Origin: Oscillospiraceae bacterium
GTDB lineage: Bacteria > Bacillota_A > Clostridia > Oscillospirales > Oscillospiraceae
DNA length: 36,354 nucleotides
Reading direction: 5' to 3'
Assembly: GCA_017505505.1 (NCBI GenBank)
Contig: JAFVPA010000013.1
Span: 1 to 36,354 of the forward strand
The notes below the pieces were generated by a model. The model was not told the origin of the DNA. It did no database searches and saw only the letters and a list, made by a program, of their open reading frames with translations. This document shows positions 1 through 7,591 of this stretch, piece by piece (positions within the stretch are counted from its first letter, which is position 1; each line of letters starts with the position of its first letter). The position numbers and the translations under genes were made by a program.

Positions 1-1479
1 AGCGGCACCGATGACCAGGTTGTAGGTGCCGTCCTCGCTGAGCTTGAGGGTGGCGGAGCCAACGTCCACATTGGAGATACAGCTGCCCTGCATACCCATG
101 GCAACACCGGCAGTTCTGATCTTGCCGTTACCCATGTCACGGACCTTGGAGCGCTCTTCCCAGTTGAACATCTGGCGGCAGTGCTCCATGCAGCGGTCCA
201 GCGCGCAGGCACTGGCAATTTCGTTGTAGTAGGCGGGCATGACCATGCCTTCTTTGACCATGTTTTTATCCCGGATAACGGTAGCATCCATTCCCAGCTT
301 TTCCGCCAGCTCGCTGACCATGGACTCCACCGCGAAGATGCCCTGGGTAGCACCGTAGCCCCGGTAAGCGCCTGCTGCCTGCAGATTGGTGTAGACTACA
401 TCATAGTGGAAGCGGTGGGCTTCCAGAGAACCGGTATACAGAGGCAGGGCCTTGTGACCGGTGAGGCCTACGGTGGTAGGGCCGTGCTCACCGTAAGCAC
501 CGGTGTTGGACAGGGTATACAGGTCCATGACCCGGATCTTGCCATCGTTCATAGCACCCATCCGCAGGGTGATCTCCATCTCATGCCGGGGAGAACCGGC
601 AATCTGGGATTCCTCCCGGGTATAGGTGATCATTGCCGGGCGGCCGGTTTTCATGGCAACGAAGGCCGGATATACATCGCAGACAGCTGTCTGCTTGGCA
701 CCGAAACCGCCGCCGATCCGGGGCTTTTCCACACGGATTTTGCTCTTGGGAATGCCCAGCGCCCGGGAGAGGATACGTCTCGTATGGAAGACGATCTGGG
801 TAGAGGAAATGATATGCAGACGGCCATAGCGGTCGAAGCTGGCATAGCAGGTAAAGGGCTCCATCATGGCCTGATTGTAGGCCTTGGTGTGATAAGTCCG
901 TTCCAGAACGATGTCGCACTCAGCCATGATGCCTTCCACATCGCCATGGATTTCATCGTCACTGGCAACCAGATTCCGCTTGGGGTCGCCGCCCACCTGA
1001 CAGGGAGGCTCCCAGTCGTCTTCCGGATGAACCAGAATGGAATTGTCCAGAGCAGTACGGAAATCCAGAACCGCTTCCAGAATTTCGTACTTGACCTTGA
1101 TCAGCTTCATGGCCTTCAGGGCTGCTTTTTCGGTTTCCGCGGCAATGATGGCCACAACGTCACCGGCAAAGCGCACATGGCGGTCAATGATCAGACGGTC
1201 ATAGGGAGAAGGCTCCGGGAAGGTCTGTCCGGCAATGGCAAAACGGGTCTGAGGCACATCCTCCCAGGTGTAAATGTCTACAACACCGGGGACCTTTTTG
1301 GCGGCTGCGGTATTGATGGATTCCACGATGGCATTGGCGTGGGGAGAGCGGAGAATCTTGACCACCAGAGCATCCTTGGGGGTCACATCGTCCGTATAGA
1401 CAGGCTTGCCCAGCAGAAGCTGCATGGAGTCCTTCTTGCGGACGGATTTGTTGATGGATTTATATTCTTTGTGTTCCAT
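1..1479 (-). CDS. Xanthine dehydrogenase-type molybdenum hydroxylase, Mo-cofactor subunit (3' end outside window)
   Basis: Catalytic subunit of a xanthine dehydrogenase-family hydroxylase; it would bind the molybdopterin cofactor and hydroxylate a purine or other N-heterocycle. The frame is open for 493 codons and runs off the left edge, so only about the first two thirds is present. The start at 1479 follows a GGAGGC site 10 nt downstream of the 2Fe-2S gene stop. Visible family motifs are GGGFGAKQ in the molybdopterin-binding region (about residues 255-262) and GAYRGYGATQG, the counterpart of the conserved GAFRGFG loop whose arginine contacts substrate. It is the last visible gene of a three-subunit leftward operon. 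The neighbouring selenium genes suggest a labile selenium ligand on Mo; that is inference from known systems. Xanthine as substrate is suggested by the xanthine permease and xpt nearby, but nicotinate or another purine cannot be excluded. Confidence 0.93.
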   Translation of the reverse strand, partial: MEHKEYKSINKSVRKKDSMQLLLGKPVYTDDVTPKDALVVKILRSPHANAIVESINTAAAKKVPGVVDIYTWEDVPQTRFAIAGQTFPEPSPYDRLIIDRHVRFAGDVVAIIAAETEKAALKAMKLIKVKYEILEAVLDFRTALDNSILVHPEDDWEPPCQVGGDPKRNLVASDDEIHGDVEGIMAECDIVLERTYHTKAYNQAMMEPFTCYASFDRYGRLHIISSTQIVFHTRRILSRALGIPKSKIRVEKPRIGGGFGAKQTAVCDVYPAFVAMKTGRPAMITYTREESQIAGSPRHEMEITLRMGAMNDGKIRVMDLYTLSNTGAYGEHGPTTVGLTGHKALPLYTGSLEAHRFHYDVVYTNLQAAGAYRGYGATQGIFAVESMVSELAEKLGMDATVIRDKNMVKEGMVMPAYYNEIASACALDRCMEHCRQMFNWEERSKVRDMGNGKIRTAGVAMGMQGSCISNVDVGSATLKLSEDGTYNLVIGAA

Positions 1480-1489
1480 AGCTGCCTCC

Positions 1490-1945
1490 TTATGCCTTGC
1501 GGGAATTCAGGTAGTTACGGATACCCCGGAGCTGTCCGTCATAGCCGGAGCAGCGGCACAGGTTACCTGCCAGGAATGCGCGGATCTCGTCGTCAGTGGG
1601 ATCGGGATTCTCCCGGAGCAGAGCGATGGTGTTCATTACAAAACCGGGGTTGCAGAAGCCGCACTGGTCAGCGCCCTGGTCAGCGATAAAGCCCACAAAG
1701 TCAGCGGCTTCTTCCTGCAGACCTTCCAGGGTGTAGATCTCGTGGCCGTCAGCCCGGACGGCCAGGGTAGAGCAGGACAGGATGGGCTTACCATCCATCA
1801 GTACGGTGCACAGGCCGCAGTTGGAGGTATCGCAGCCCCGCTTTACAGACAGGCAGCCCTTATCCCGCAGAAAATCCAGAAGGACGGTATCGGCTTCCAC
1901 AGAGGCCACGATATTTTTGCCGTTGAGTTTCAGCTTGATTTCCAT
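1490..1945 (-). CDS. Xanthine dehydrogenase-type 2Fe-2S subunit
   Basis: Small electron-transfer subunit (151 aa) carrying two [2Fe-2S] clusters between the Mo and FAD subunits. The plant-type ferredoxin cluster is bound by C38, C43, C46 and C58. The second, all-helical cluster domain has C95 and C98 (CGFC) plus C130 and C132 (LCRC), the standard CxxC...CxC pattern. Length fits stand-alone family members of about 150-165 aa. The start at 1945 was chosen because GGGAGG lies just upstream; a start 21 nt further upstream would lie inside the previous gene and lacks such a site. It is one nucleotide from the stop of the FAD subunit and 10 nt from the Mo subunit start, so the three are co-transcribed and probably translationally coupled. 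Confidence 0.95.
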   Translation of the reverse strand: MEIKLKLNGKNIVASVEADTVLLDFLRDKGCLSVKRGCDTSNCGLCTVLMDGKPILSCSTLAVRADGHEIYTLEGLQEEAADFVGFIADQGADQCGFCNPGFVMNTIALLRENPDPTDDEIRAFLAGNLCRCSGYDGQLRGIRNYLNSRKA

Positions 1946-1946
1946 A

Positions 1947-2702
1947 TCACATACCTCCCAGCTCATTCATAGAACGCTCCACCAGCACTTTGGTCAGATG
2001 GGTGCGGTAAGCAGCGCTGCCGCGGATATTGCCCTCAGTGGGCGCATGTTCGGCAACGAAGGAAGCAAAGTCTTCTGCCTGTTCGCTGCGGATCAGGATG
2101 GCCCGGGCAGGACGGGCACCGATGGAGGCGCGGTATTCGCCGTTCATACAGGCCACGGCGCAGGCGATCACCGGGAAGTCGGTGCGCTGGTTGCGCATGG
2201 AGGTGTAGACGACCTTACAGGGAGTCTTCCTGACAATGAGCCGCACCAGGATGTCATTGTCCTTCTTCATCGCAGCAAACTGCTCCAGAGGGATGATACC
2301 GCCTTTGTACAGCTCCACATAGCAGTCCAGAGTCAGGAACACCGTCAGCACATCAGAGAAGCCGAACCGGCCCCAGATGCTGCCGCCTACGGTGGCCATA
2401 TTCCGGAACTGGACACCAACGATGTCCTTTACCGCATTGGCCACGGCTCCATTGGTGTATGTATTTAAGTTTTTGTGCAGTTCGATATCCCGCAGGGTAG
2501 CCATAGCGCCGATGGAGAACTGTTCTTCCGTTTCCTCAATGGTATTCAGGCCCAGGTCACACAGGTCGATGGCGGTATTGATGCTGCCCTTTCCCAACCG
2601 CAGCCACAGCATACCGCCAAGAATGCGGTTGCGTTTGTTCTGGTTCAGCTGCCATGCCTCCTCCAGAGACTGGGCGCGAACGTATTTCTGTATGGTTATC
2701 AT
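1947..2702 (-). CDS. Xanthine dehydrogenase-type FAD-binding subunit
   Basis: FAD-binding subunit (251 aa) that passes electrons from the Fe-S clusters to NAD or another acceptor. The family ATVGGS motif (residues 103-108) followed by a conserved Ser-Asp (S116-D117) is clear, while the N-terminal AGGTDL-type FAD loop reads RILGGMLWL, a divergent form. It is shorter than the usual 280-290 aa. The start at 2702 is preceded by AAGGAG at 9-nt spacing; an upstream in-frame ATG at 2732 would put the ribosome site inside the gene. It is the first gene of the leftward operon and shares its upstream region with the divergent maturation operon, which implies shared molybdenum-linked control. Confidence 0.9.
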   Translation of the reverse strand: MITIQKYVRAQSLEEAWQLNQNKRNRILGGMLWLRLGKGSINTAIDLCDLGLNTIEETEEQFSIGAMATLRDIELHKNLNTYTNGAVANAVKDIVGVQFRNMATVGGSIWGRFGFSDVLTVFLTLDCYVELYKGGIIPLEQFAAMKKDNDILVRLIVRKTPCKVVYTSMRNQRTDFPVIACAVACMNGEYRASIGARPARAILIRSEQAEDFASFVAEHAPTEGNIRGSAAYRTHLTKVLVERSMNELGGM

Positions 2703-2746
2703 AAGCAAATACTCCTTTTGGTGGGTTTGCATAATTTCTCACATAT

Positions 2747-2755
2747 AGTATAGCA
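2747..2755 (-). promoter_or_regulatory. Extended -10 promoter element for the leftward xdh operon
   Basis: On the minus strand the sequence reads TGC then TATACT, an extended -10 element about 45 nt ahead of the FAD-subunit start. No good -35 is seen at the usual distance, which fits an extended -10 promoter. It lies in the same short intergenic region as the rightward promoter and the ModE-like palindrome. Confidence 0.45.
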
Positions 2756-2762
2756 GTCTTGG

Positions 2763-2791
2763 TTGATTTTGGGAAGCGGATTTGGTACAAT
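2763..2791 (+). promoter_or_regulatory. Sigma-A promoter of the rightward Mo/Se maturation operon
   Basis: TTGATT (2763-2768), a 17-nt spacer and TACAAT (2786-2791) give a good housekeeping promoter. Transcription would start near 2798, inside the palindrome at 2792-2819, so a protein bound there should block initiation. Confidence 0.7.
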
Positions 2792-2819
2792 AGCGTTATA
2801 CTTTCGAAAATATAACGCT
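2792..2819. promoter_or_regulatory. ModE-box-like palindrome (operator)
   Basis: Arms AGCGTTATA (2792-2800) and TATAACGCT (2811-2819) are exact inverted repeats. The 10-nt centre is itself palindromic (TTTCGAAA, 2802-2809), leaving a single mismatched pair over 28 bp. The CGTTATA / TATAACG arms resemble the established ModE half-sites. It overlaps the predicted start point of the adjacent operon, whose first gene encodes a ModE-type DNA-binding domain. Molybdenum-responsive autorepression is inferred. Confidence 0.7.
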
Positions 2820-2831
2820 TTGGAGGTGGCC

Positions 2832-3734
2832 ATGAGGCCTGTTACCAAAATCACATTTACAGATGACAATGGAATCAAGTTTTTTGGCGAAGGACCCTGC
2901 CGTCTTCTGCGCTGTGTGGAAAAGACCGGATCCCTCCGCTCTGCAGCCATAGAAATGGAAATGGCTTATTCCAAAGCCAGCAGGCTGCTCAAGCAGGCGG
3001 AAAATAATCTGGGTTTTCCGTTGACCACCCGTAACGCAGGTGGAAAGGACGGCGGCGGCAGCAGATTAACGCCCGAGGGAAAACGGTGGCTGGAGCAATA
3101 CGAAGCCTACCGGGATGCCTGTGTAAAGTTGAATCAGGCGCTGTACAAACAATTCTTTCCCCAGATCGGCTGTGTCATCATGGCTTCCGGCCTGGGAAAA
3201 CGCTTTGGCGGAAACAAGCTGATGGCGGATTTTCATGGCAGGCCCATGATCCAGATGGCTTTGGACGCAACAGATGGCCTGTTCGCCAAGCGGGTGGTGG
3301 TGACCCGGCATGAACAGATTGCGGCCCTTTGCCGGGAACAGCATGTGGATGTTGTCCTGCACGGTTTCCCCAACCGAAACGATACCGTACGTTTGGGACT
3401 GGAGGCTTTAGGAGACCTGGATGCCTGTCTGTTTCTTCCCGGAGATCAGCCACTGCTGCGCCGGGAAACGGTAGCGATGCTGCTGGAACGCCGGAAAGAA
3501 AAACCGGACAGCATTATCCGCCCGGCCCATGAAGATACGGAAGGCAGCCCGGTATTGTTCCCGGCCTGGGCATTCCCTGAGCTGCTGGATCTTCCGGAGG
3601 GAAAAGGCGGCGGAGTTGTTATCAAGAACCACCCCCACGAAGTGTACCGTGTTTCTGTTGCCGATCCCTTTGAACTGGCCGATGCGGACACACCGGAAAT
3701 GCTGGAAACGCTGAAAGGACTTTGCCGTGATTAA
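2832..3734 (+). CDS. ModE-type winged-helix domain fused to MocA/MobA-like nucleotidyltransferase
   Basis: A 300-aa two-domain protein. Residues 1-110 match the N-terminal DNA-binding domain of ModE: GPCRLLRCVEKTGSLRSAA, then a helix-turn-helix core, a glycine-rich wing (GGKDGGGSRLT, 70-80) and the usual PEGKRWLEQY end. Residues 111-300 are a MocA/MobA-like NTP transferase with the nucleotide-binding loop ASGLGKRFGGNKL (118-130) and the metal-site motif PGDQPLL (203-209). The second domain should transfer CMP (MocA) or GMP (MobA) to the molybdenum cofactor; for a xanthine-dehydrogenase-type enzyme CMP is expected. The usual ModE molybdate-binding (Mop-like) domains are absent, so the sensed signal may be the cofactor or nucleotide itself. 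Start 2832 follows GGAGG; an upstream in-frame start at 2763 would begin within the promoter. Confidence 0.88.
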   Translation: MRPVTKITFTDDNGIKFFGEGPCRLLRCVEKTGSLRSAAIEMEMAYSKASRLLKQAENNLGFPLTTRNAGGKDGGGSRLTPEGKRWLEQYEAYRDACVKLNQALYKQFFPQIGCVIMASGLGKRFGGNKLMADFHGRPMIQMALDATDGLFAKRVVVTRHEQIAALCREQHVDVVLHGFPNRNDTVRLGLEALGDLDACLFLPGDQPLLRRETVAMLLERRKEKPDSIIRPAHEDTEGSPVLFPAWAFPELLDLPEGKGGGVVIKNHPHEVYRVSVADPFELADADTPEMLETLKGLCRD

Positions 3735-3963
3735 ACGATGTAAAAAACTGGTAATTACCTTTTATACCACAACCGCCGCCATGGCGATGGAGAAAATCTG
3801 CAAGGAATCCGATGCCGACGGACGGATCATCCCTGTCCCGGGCAGCATTTCCGCTGACTGCGGCCTTGCCTGGTGTGCCAAAAATGAGAGCGAAGATGCG
3901 CTGCTGGAGCTGATGATTCAGCATGGAATCACGCCCCAGGGTATCTACCACTGCCTGGTCTGA
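3727..3963 (+). CDS. DUF3343 protein (putative Se/S carrier-like)
   Basis: Small 78-aa protein resembling the DUF3343 family, often annotated as a putative selenium/sulfur carrier. The typical pattern is an N-terminal strand ending FYTTTAAMAMEKI, then a central PVPGSISADCGLAW segment with a conserved cysteine after the SA(D/S) motif, which would be the carrier residue. It starts with GTG at 3727 and overlaps the preceding gene by 8 nt; AAAGGA lies just upstream. The next gene, a cysteine desulfurase, begins 9 nt later. The function is inferred from family and context: handing S or Se from the desulfurase to the maturation machinery of the molybdenum enzyme. Confidence 0.8.
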   Translation: MIKRCKKLVITFYTTTAAMAMEKICKESDADGRIIPVPGSISADCGLAWCAKNESEDALLELMIQHGITPQGIYHCLV

Positions 3964-3972
3964 GGTGATGCC

Positions 3973-5112
3973 ATGATTTATTTTGATAACGCAGCAACCA
4001 CCATGCGAAAACCGGATTGTGTGGTGCAGGCTGTGGCGGAAGCCATGTGCTCCCTGGGCAATTCCGGCCGCGGTGTCCATAGCGGTGCCCTGAGTGCATC
4101 CAGAATCATTTATGAAACCCGTGCAGCATTGGCGCAGCTGTTTGGTGCGGAAAGCCCGGAGCGGATCGCTTTCACGGCCAATTCCACCCAGGCGCTGAAC
4201 ATCGCCATCAAAGGGATCTTACATCCCGGTGATCATGTGATAACCACAGCCTTGGAGCACAACTCTGTTTTGCGCCCTCTGTATGAAATGGAGAATCATG
4301 GTGTGGAACTGACAATCCTGCCTGCTGACTCCATGGGCAATATTTGCTATGAAGATTTTGAGAAAGAAATCCGGCCCAATACAACGGCCATTGTCACCAC
4401 CCATGGTTCCAATCTGACAGGTAATCTTCTGGATATTCAGGAAATCGGCAGTACCGCAAGGAAGCATGGCCTGATCTATATTGTGGATGCATCCCAGACT
4501 GCCGGTGTCTTCGATATTGATGTACAGAAGCAGCACATTGATATCCTCTGCTTCACCGGGCACAAGGGGCTCCTGGGCCCCCAGGGGACCGGCGGCATTT
4601 ACGCCCGGGAGGGCGTGGAGATCACGCCGCTCCTTTCCGGCGGCAGCGGTGTGCAGACCTATCTGCGTTCCCACCCTCCTCAGATGCCCACCGCTTTGGA
4701 GGCCGGAACCTTAAACGGGCATGGTATTGCAGGCCTGAGGGCAGCGGTACGCTATCTTCAGAAAACGGGAATTCCTGCTATCCGTGCAAAGGAACAGGCG
4801 CTGATGATGGCATTTTATGAGGCTGTTCGGGAGATCTCCGGGATCACCGTCTATGGCGATTTCCGCAGCACAAACCGTTGTGCCATTGTTTCCCTGAACA
4901 TCCGGGATTATGATTCAGGAGAGGTTAGTGATGTCCTTTCCGAACACTACGGCATTGCCACCCGTCCGGGCGCTCATTGTGCGCCGCTGATGCATAAGGC
5001 TTTGGGAACTGTGGAGCAGGGCGCGGTCCGGTTCAGCTTTTCCCATTACAATACAAAAGAAGAAATCAATATCGCGGTTTCCGCATTGCGGGAACTGGCT
5101 ATGGAGGAATAA
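3973..5112 (+). CDS. Cysteine desulfurase family protein of Se-Mo hydroxylase loci
   Basis: PLP-dependent class V aminotransferase fold (379 aa), the cysteine desulfurase type found in selenium-dependent molybdenum hydroxylase clusters (EF2568-like family). Seen motifs: the N-terminal YFDNAATT, the aspartate D172 in VDASQTAG, the Schiff-base lysine K198 in TGHKGLLGPQG, and the active-site cysteine C336 in RPGAHCAP. It would release sulfur (or selenium from selenocysteine) as a persulfide or perselenide for the cofactor. The gene sits between the DUF3343 and YedF carrier-type genes with gaps of 9 and 3 nt, so the three look like a transfer relay. A general Fe-S role cannot be excluded from sequence alone, but no SufBCD or IscU neighbours are present. 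Confidence 0.9.
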   Translation: MIYFDNAATTMRKPDCVVQAVAEAMCSLGNSGRGVHSGALSASRIIYETRAALAQLFGAESPERIAFTANSTQALNIAIKGILHPGDHVITTALEHNSVLRPLYEMENHGVELTILPADSMGNICYEDFEKEIRPNTTAIVTTHGSNLTGNLLDIQEIGSTARKHGLIYIVDASQTAGVFDIDVQKQHIDILCFTGHKGLLGPQGTGGIYAREGVEITPLLSGGSGVQTYLRSHPPQMPTALEAGTLNGHGIAGLRAAVRYLQKTGIPAIRAKEQALMMAFYEAVREISGITVYGDFRSTNRCAIVSLNIRDYDSGEVSDVLSEHYGIATRPGAHCAPLMHKALGTVEQGAVRFSFSHYNTKEEINIAVSALRELAMEE

Positions 5113-5115
5113 ACT

Positions 5116-5730
5116 ATGGAAAGAATCATTGATTGTGCTGGGCTGGCTTGTCCTCTGCCTGTGGTCAACGCAAAAAAAGCAGCCGAAGAGCTGAAAGCAG
5201 GAGATGTGCTGACCGTTCTGGTAGACAATGAGATTGCCGTCCAGAATCTGACCCGCTTTGCCGAGCACAAGGGCTTCGGTGTTTCCGCGGAAAAGAAAGC
5301 GGATAAGGAATACGCCGTAATCATGCAGATTGCAGGAAGCACGGCAGCACCTGCCCAAGAAGAGGAAGCCGCCTGCGTTATGGATTCCCGCAGAAAGGGG
5401 ATGCTGGTAGTCCTGTCTGCCAATGTGATGGGAACCGGCGATCCCAAGCTGGGCACCAGCCTGATGAAGGCCTTTGTCTTTGCGCTGACCAAGCAGGATC
5501 AGCTTCCGGATACCATTCTGTGCTACAATACCGGCGCATACCTGACCTGTGAAGGCGCGGATACCCTGGAAGATCTGAAGCTGCTGGAATCCGAGGGTGT
5601 TACCATTCTCACCTGCGGCACCTGCCTGGATTTCTACGGTCTGAAGGAAAAACTGGCCGTCGGCAGCGCGACCAATATGTATGACATCGTGGAGCGGATG
5701 GAAAATGCCGCTCAGATCATCAAGCCCTGA
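5116..5730 (+). CDS. yedF: Selenium metabolism protein YedF
   Basis: A 204-aa protein with two parts. Residues 1-70 are a TusA/SirA-like domain with the signature CPLP (C12), the cysteine that carries persulfide in TusA. Residues about 93-204 form a DsrE-like domain with C144 and the pair C167/C170 (LTCGTC). This architecture defines the YedF family, which co-occurs with SelD. A role as carrier of reactive selenium between the desulfurase and SelD is plausible but unproven. It starts 3 nt after the desulfurase stop and ends 4 nt before the selD start. Confidence 0.92.
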   Translation: MERIIDCAGLACPLPVVNAKKAAEELKAGDVLTVLVDNEIAVQNLTRFAEHKGFGVSAEKKADKEYAVIMQIAGSTAAPAQEEEAACVMDSRRKGMLVVLSANVMGTGDPKLGTSLMKAFVFALTKQDQLPDTILCYNTGAYLTCEGADTLEDLKLLESEGVTILTCGTCLDFYGLKEKLAVGSATNMYDIVERMENAAQIIKP

Positions 5731-5734
5731 TGCC

Positions 5735-6772
5735 ATGGAACTTGACGTAAAGCTGACAAAACTGGCAAGCTGTGCCGGCTGCGGCGCCAAAATGGGTGCC
5801 GGGACTCTGGCAAAAATGTTGGAGGGCTTCAAAACCCATTCTGATTCCCGCCTGATCGTGGGTTACGACAAGAGTGACGATGCCAGTGTCTATGTTCTGG
5901 ATGACAATACGGCGCTGATCCAGACTACCGATTTCTTTCCTCCCATCGTGGATGATCCTTACCTTTACGGAAAAATTGCTGCGACCAACGCCCTCAGCGA
6001 TGTGTATGCCATGGGCGGCGAGCCAAAACTGGCGCTGAATATCCTGTGTGCGGCAGAAGGAATGGCCGAGAGCACCATCCGGGAAATTCTCCGGGGCGGC
6101 TATGATGCGGCATACGACGCAGGTGCCATCATTACCGGCGGCCACACCATCCGGGGTGCAGAACCCATCTACGGTCTGGCGGTATCTGGCTTTGTACATC
6201 CTCAGAAGGTGCTGACCAATTCCAATGCAAAGCCGGGGGATATGCTGATCCTGACCAAGCCTTTAGGTATCGGCATCATCACCACAGGCGCAAAGGCAGA
6301 TATGGTGGAAAAAGCTGTGATGGACCGCATCTATGCCCAGATGGCAACTCTGAACAAAGCTGCCCGGGATATTATGGTACAGTATGATGTACACAGCTGC
6401 ACCGATGTGACCGGTTTTGCCCTCATGGGACACTCCTATGAAATGGCACAGGGCAGCAACTGCACCATTCACATTCAGGTGGACAAGGTGCCCTATCACG
6501 CTGAGGCACTGGAACTGGCTTCTATGGGTCTGATTCCTGCCGGTGCTTACCGGAACCGGGAATATGCCCAGGCCGGTGTGGCTGTCCGCAGGGATATTTC
6601 TCTTGCTATGGAGGACATTCTCTATGATCCCCAGACCAGCGGCGGTCTGCTGTTTGCCCTCCCCCAGGAGGAAGCGGAAGCCTGCCTGGTCCGGCTGAAA
6701 CAGACCATTCCCAATGCGGCGATCATTGGCTATGTAACGGAAAAAGAGGATTCCTATATCATTTTGGAGTAA
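5735..6772 (+). CDS. selD: Selenide, water dikinase (selenophosphate synthetase)
   Basis: Makes selenophosphate from selenide and ATP. At 345 aa it matches the family length. The catalytic segment reads AGCGAK with C16 and K19, equivalent to E. coli Cys17 and Lys20; it is the cysteine form, with no in-frame UGA, and the second family cysteine (E. coli Cys19) is alanine. The aspartate-rich ATP/Mg segment (DKSDDASVY, then QTTDFFPPIVDDPY) and GGHT are present. I chose the ATG at 5735, just before the conserved N terminus; the ribosome site is weak, so coupling to yedF translation is likely. Its place among Mo-hydroxylase genes suggests selenophosphate is used for a labile Se ligand. Whether the genome also makes selenocysteine cannot be judged here. 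Confidence 0.95.
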   Translation: MELDVKLTKLASCAGCGAKMGAGTLAKMLEGFKTHSDSRLIVGYDKSDDASVYVLDDNTALIQTTDFFPPIVDDPYLYGKIAATNALSDVYAMGGEPKLALNILCAAEGMAESTIREILRGGYDAAYDAGAIITGGHTIRGAEPIYGLAVSGFVHPQKVLTNSNAKPGDMLILTKPLGIGIITTGAKADMVEKAVMDRIYAQMATLNKAARDIMVQYDVHSCTDVTGFALMGHSYEMAQGSNCTIHIQVDKVPYHAEALELASMGLIPAGAYRNREYAQAGVAVRRDISLAMEDILYDPQTSGGLLFALPQEEAEACLVRLKQTIPNAAIIGYVTEKEDSYIILE

Positions 6773-6775
6773 GCT

Positions 6776-7591
6776 ATGAAAAATTTGATCATTGTCCGGG
6801 GCGGTGGAGATCTGGCTACCGGCAGCGTTTACAAACTGAAAAAGAGCGGTTTTCCGGTTCTGATCCTGGAAGCGGCGTACCCTTCTGCCATTCGCCGCAA
6901 CGTGGCTTTTTGTGAAGCTGTTTACCAGGGAACCCAGACCGTGGAGGATATGACCTGCCATCTGGCGCAGTCTTTGGCGCAGGCAGAGGCGTTTCTCATG
7001 GAGGGCAAGCTGACTGTTCTGGTTGACCCTATGGGAGAGGCCATTCCCAAGCTGAAGCCTCTGGCTGTGGTGGATGCCATCCTGGCCAAGAAGAATCTGG
7101 GAACCAACCGGGATATGGCACCCATTACCGTTGCCCTTGGCCCGGGATTTACCGCCGGGGTCGATGTGGACGCAGTTGTGGAAACCAAGCGCGGCCACAA
7201 TTTGGGAAAAGTCCTATGGACCGGCAGTGCCGCTGCCAATACCGGAATCCCCGGTGCCATCGCCGGATACAGCAAGGAACGGGTGATCCACTGTCCTGCG
7301 AAGGGAATCCTGCGCAATGTAAAACACATTACCGACACGGTTTCCAAAGGGGAGATCATCGCCCTGGTGGAAACGGAAAACGGCACGGTTCCCGTGGAAG
7401 CCACCCTGGACGGCATCTTAAGAGGCCTCATCCGGGACGGATACCCAGTCAATGTTGGCTTCAAAATGGCAGATATTGACCCCAGAGCGGAAGAGTATAA
7501 CAACTGCTTTACCATTTCAGACAAAGCCCGGTGCATTGCCGGAGGTGTTCTGGAAGCAATCCTGCAAAGGAAGGGAGAATTGGGGCTATGA
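6776..7591 (+). CDS. yqeB: YqeB, selenium-dependent molybdenum hydroxylase system protein
   Basis: A 271-aa protein of the EF2563/YqeB family, found with SelD and molybdenum hydroxylases. The N terminus is a nucleotide-binding-like strand and loop (IIVRGGGDLATG, residues 4-15). A central stretch includes TVLVDP and GPGFTAGVDVDAVVETKRGH, characteristic of the family. The C-terminal part resembles a biotinyl/lipoyl-like small beta domain (CPAKGILRNVKHITDTVSKG). The exact reaction is unknown; a role in forming or inserting the selenium-containing Mo centre is the accepted context-based guess. The gene starts 3 nt after selD and ends overlapping the ATG of the next gene (ATGA). Confidence 0.88.
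   Translation: MKNLIIVRGGGDLATGSVYKLKKSGFPVLILEAAYPSAIRRNVAFCEAVYQGTQTVEDMTCHLAQSLAQAEAFLMEGKLTVLVDPMGEAIPKLKPLAVVDAILAKKNLGTNRDMAPITVALGPGFTAGVDVDAVVETKRGHNLGKVLWTGSAAANTGIPGAIAGYSKERVIHCPAKGILRNVKHITDTVSKGEIIALVETENGTVPVEATLDGILRGLIRDGYPVNVGFKMADIDPRAEEYNNCFTISDKARCIAGGVLEAILQRKGELGL

Noticed and set aside
181..1689. Long plus-strand open frame opposite the xanthine dehydrogenase subunits
   Set aside because: The minus strand carries the GGGFGAKQ and GAYRGYG motifs in one continuous frame that runs off the window edge; the plus-strand translation has no family features.
5735..6772. Possible selenocysteine in SelD
   Set aside because: The catalytic position is encoded as cysteine and there is no in-frame TGA or SECIS-like hairpin at that site.
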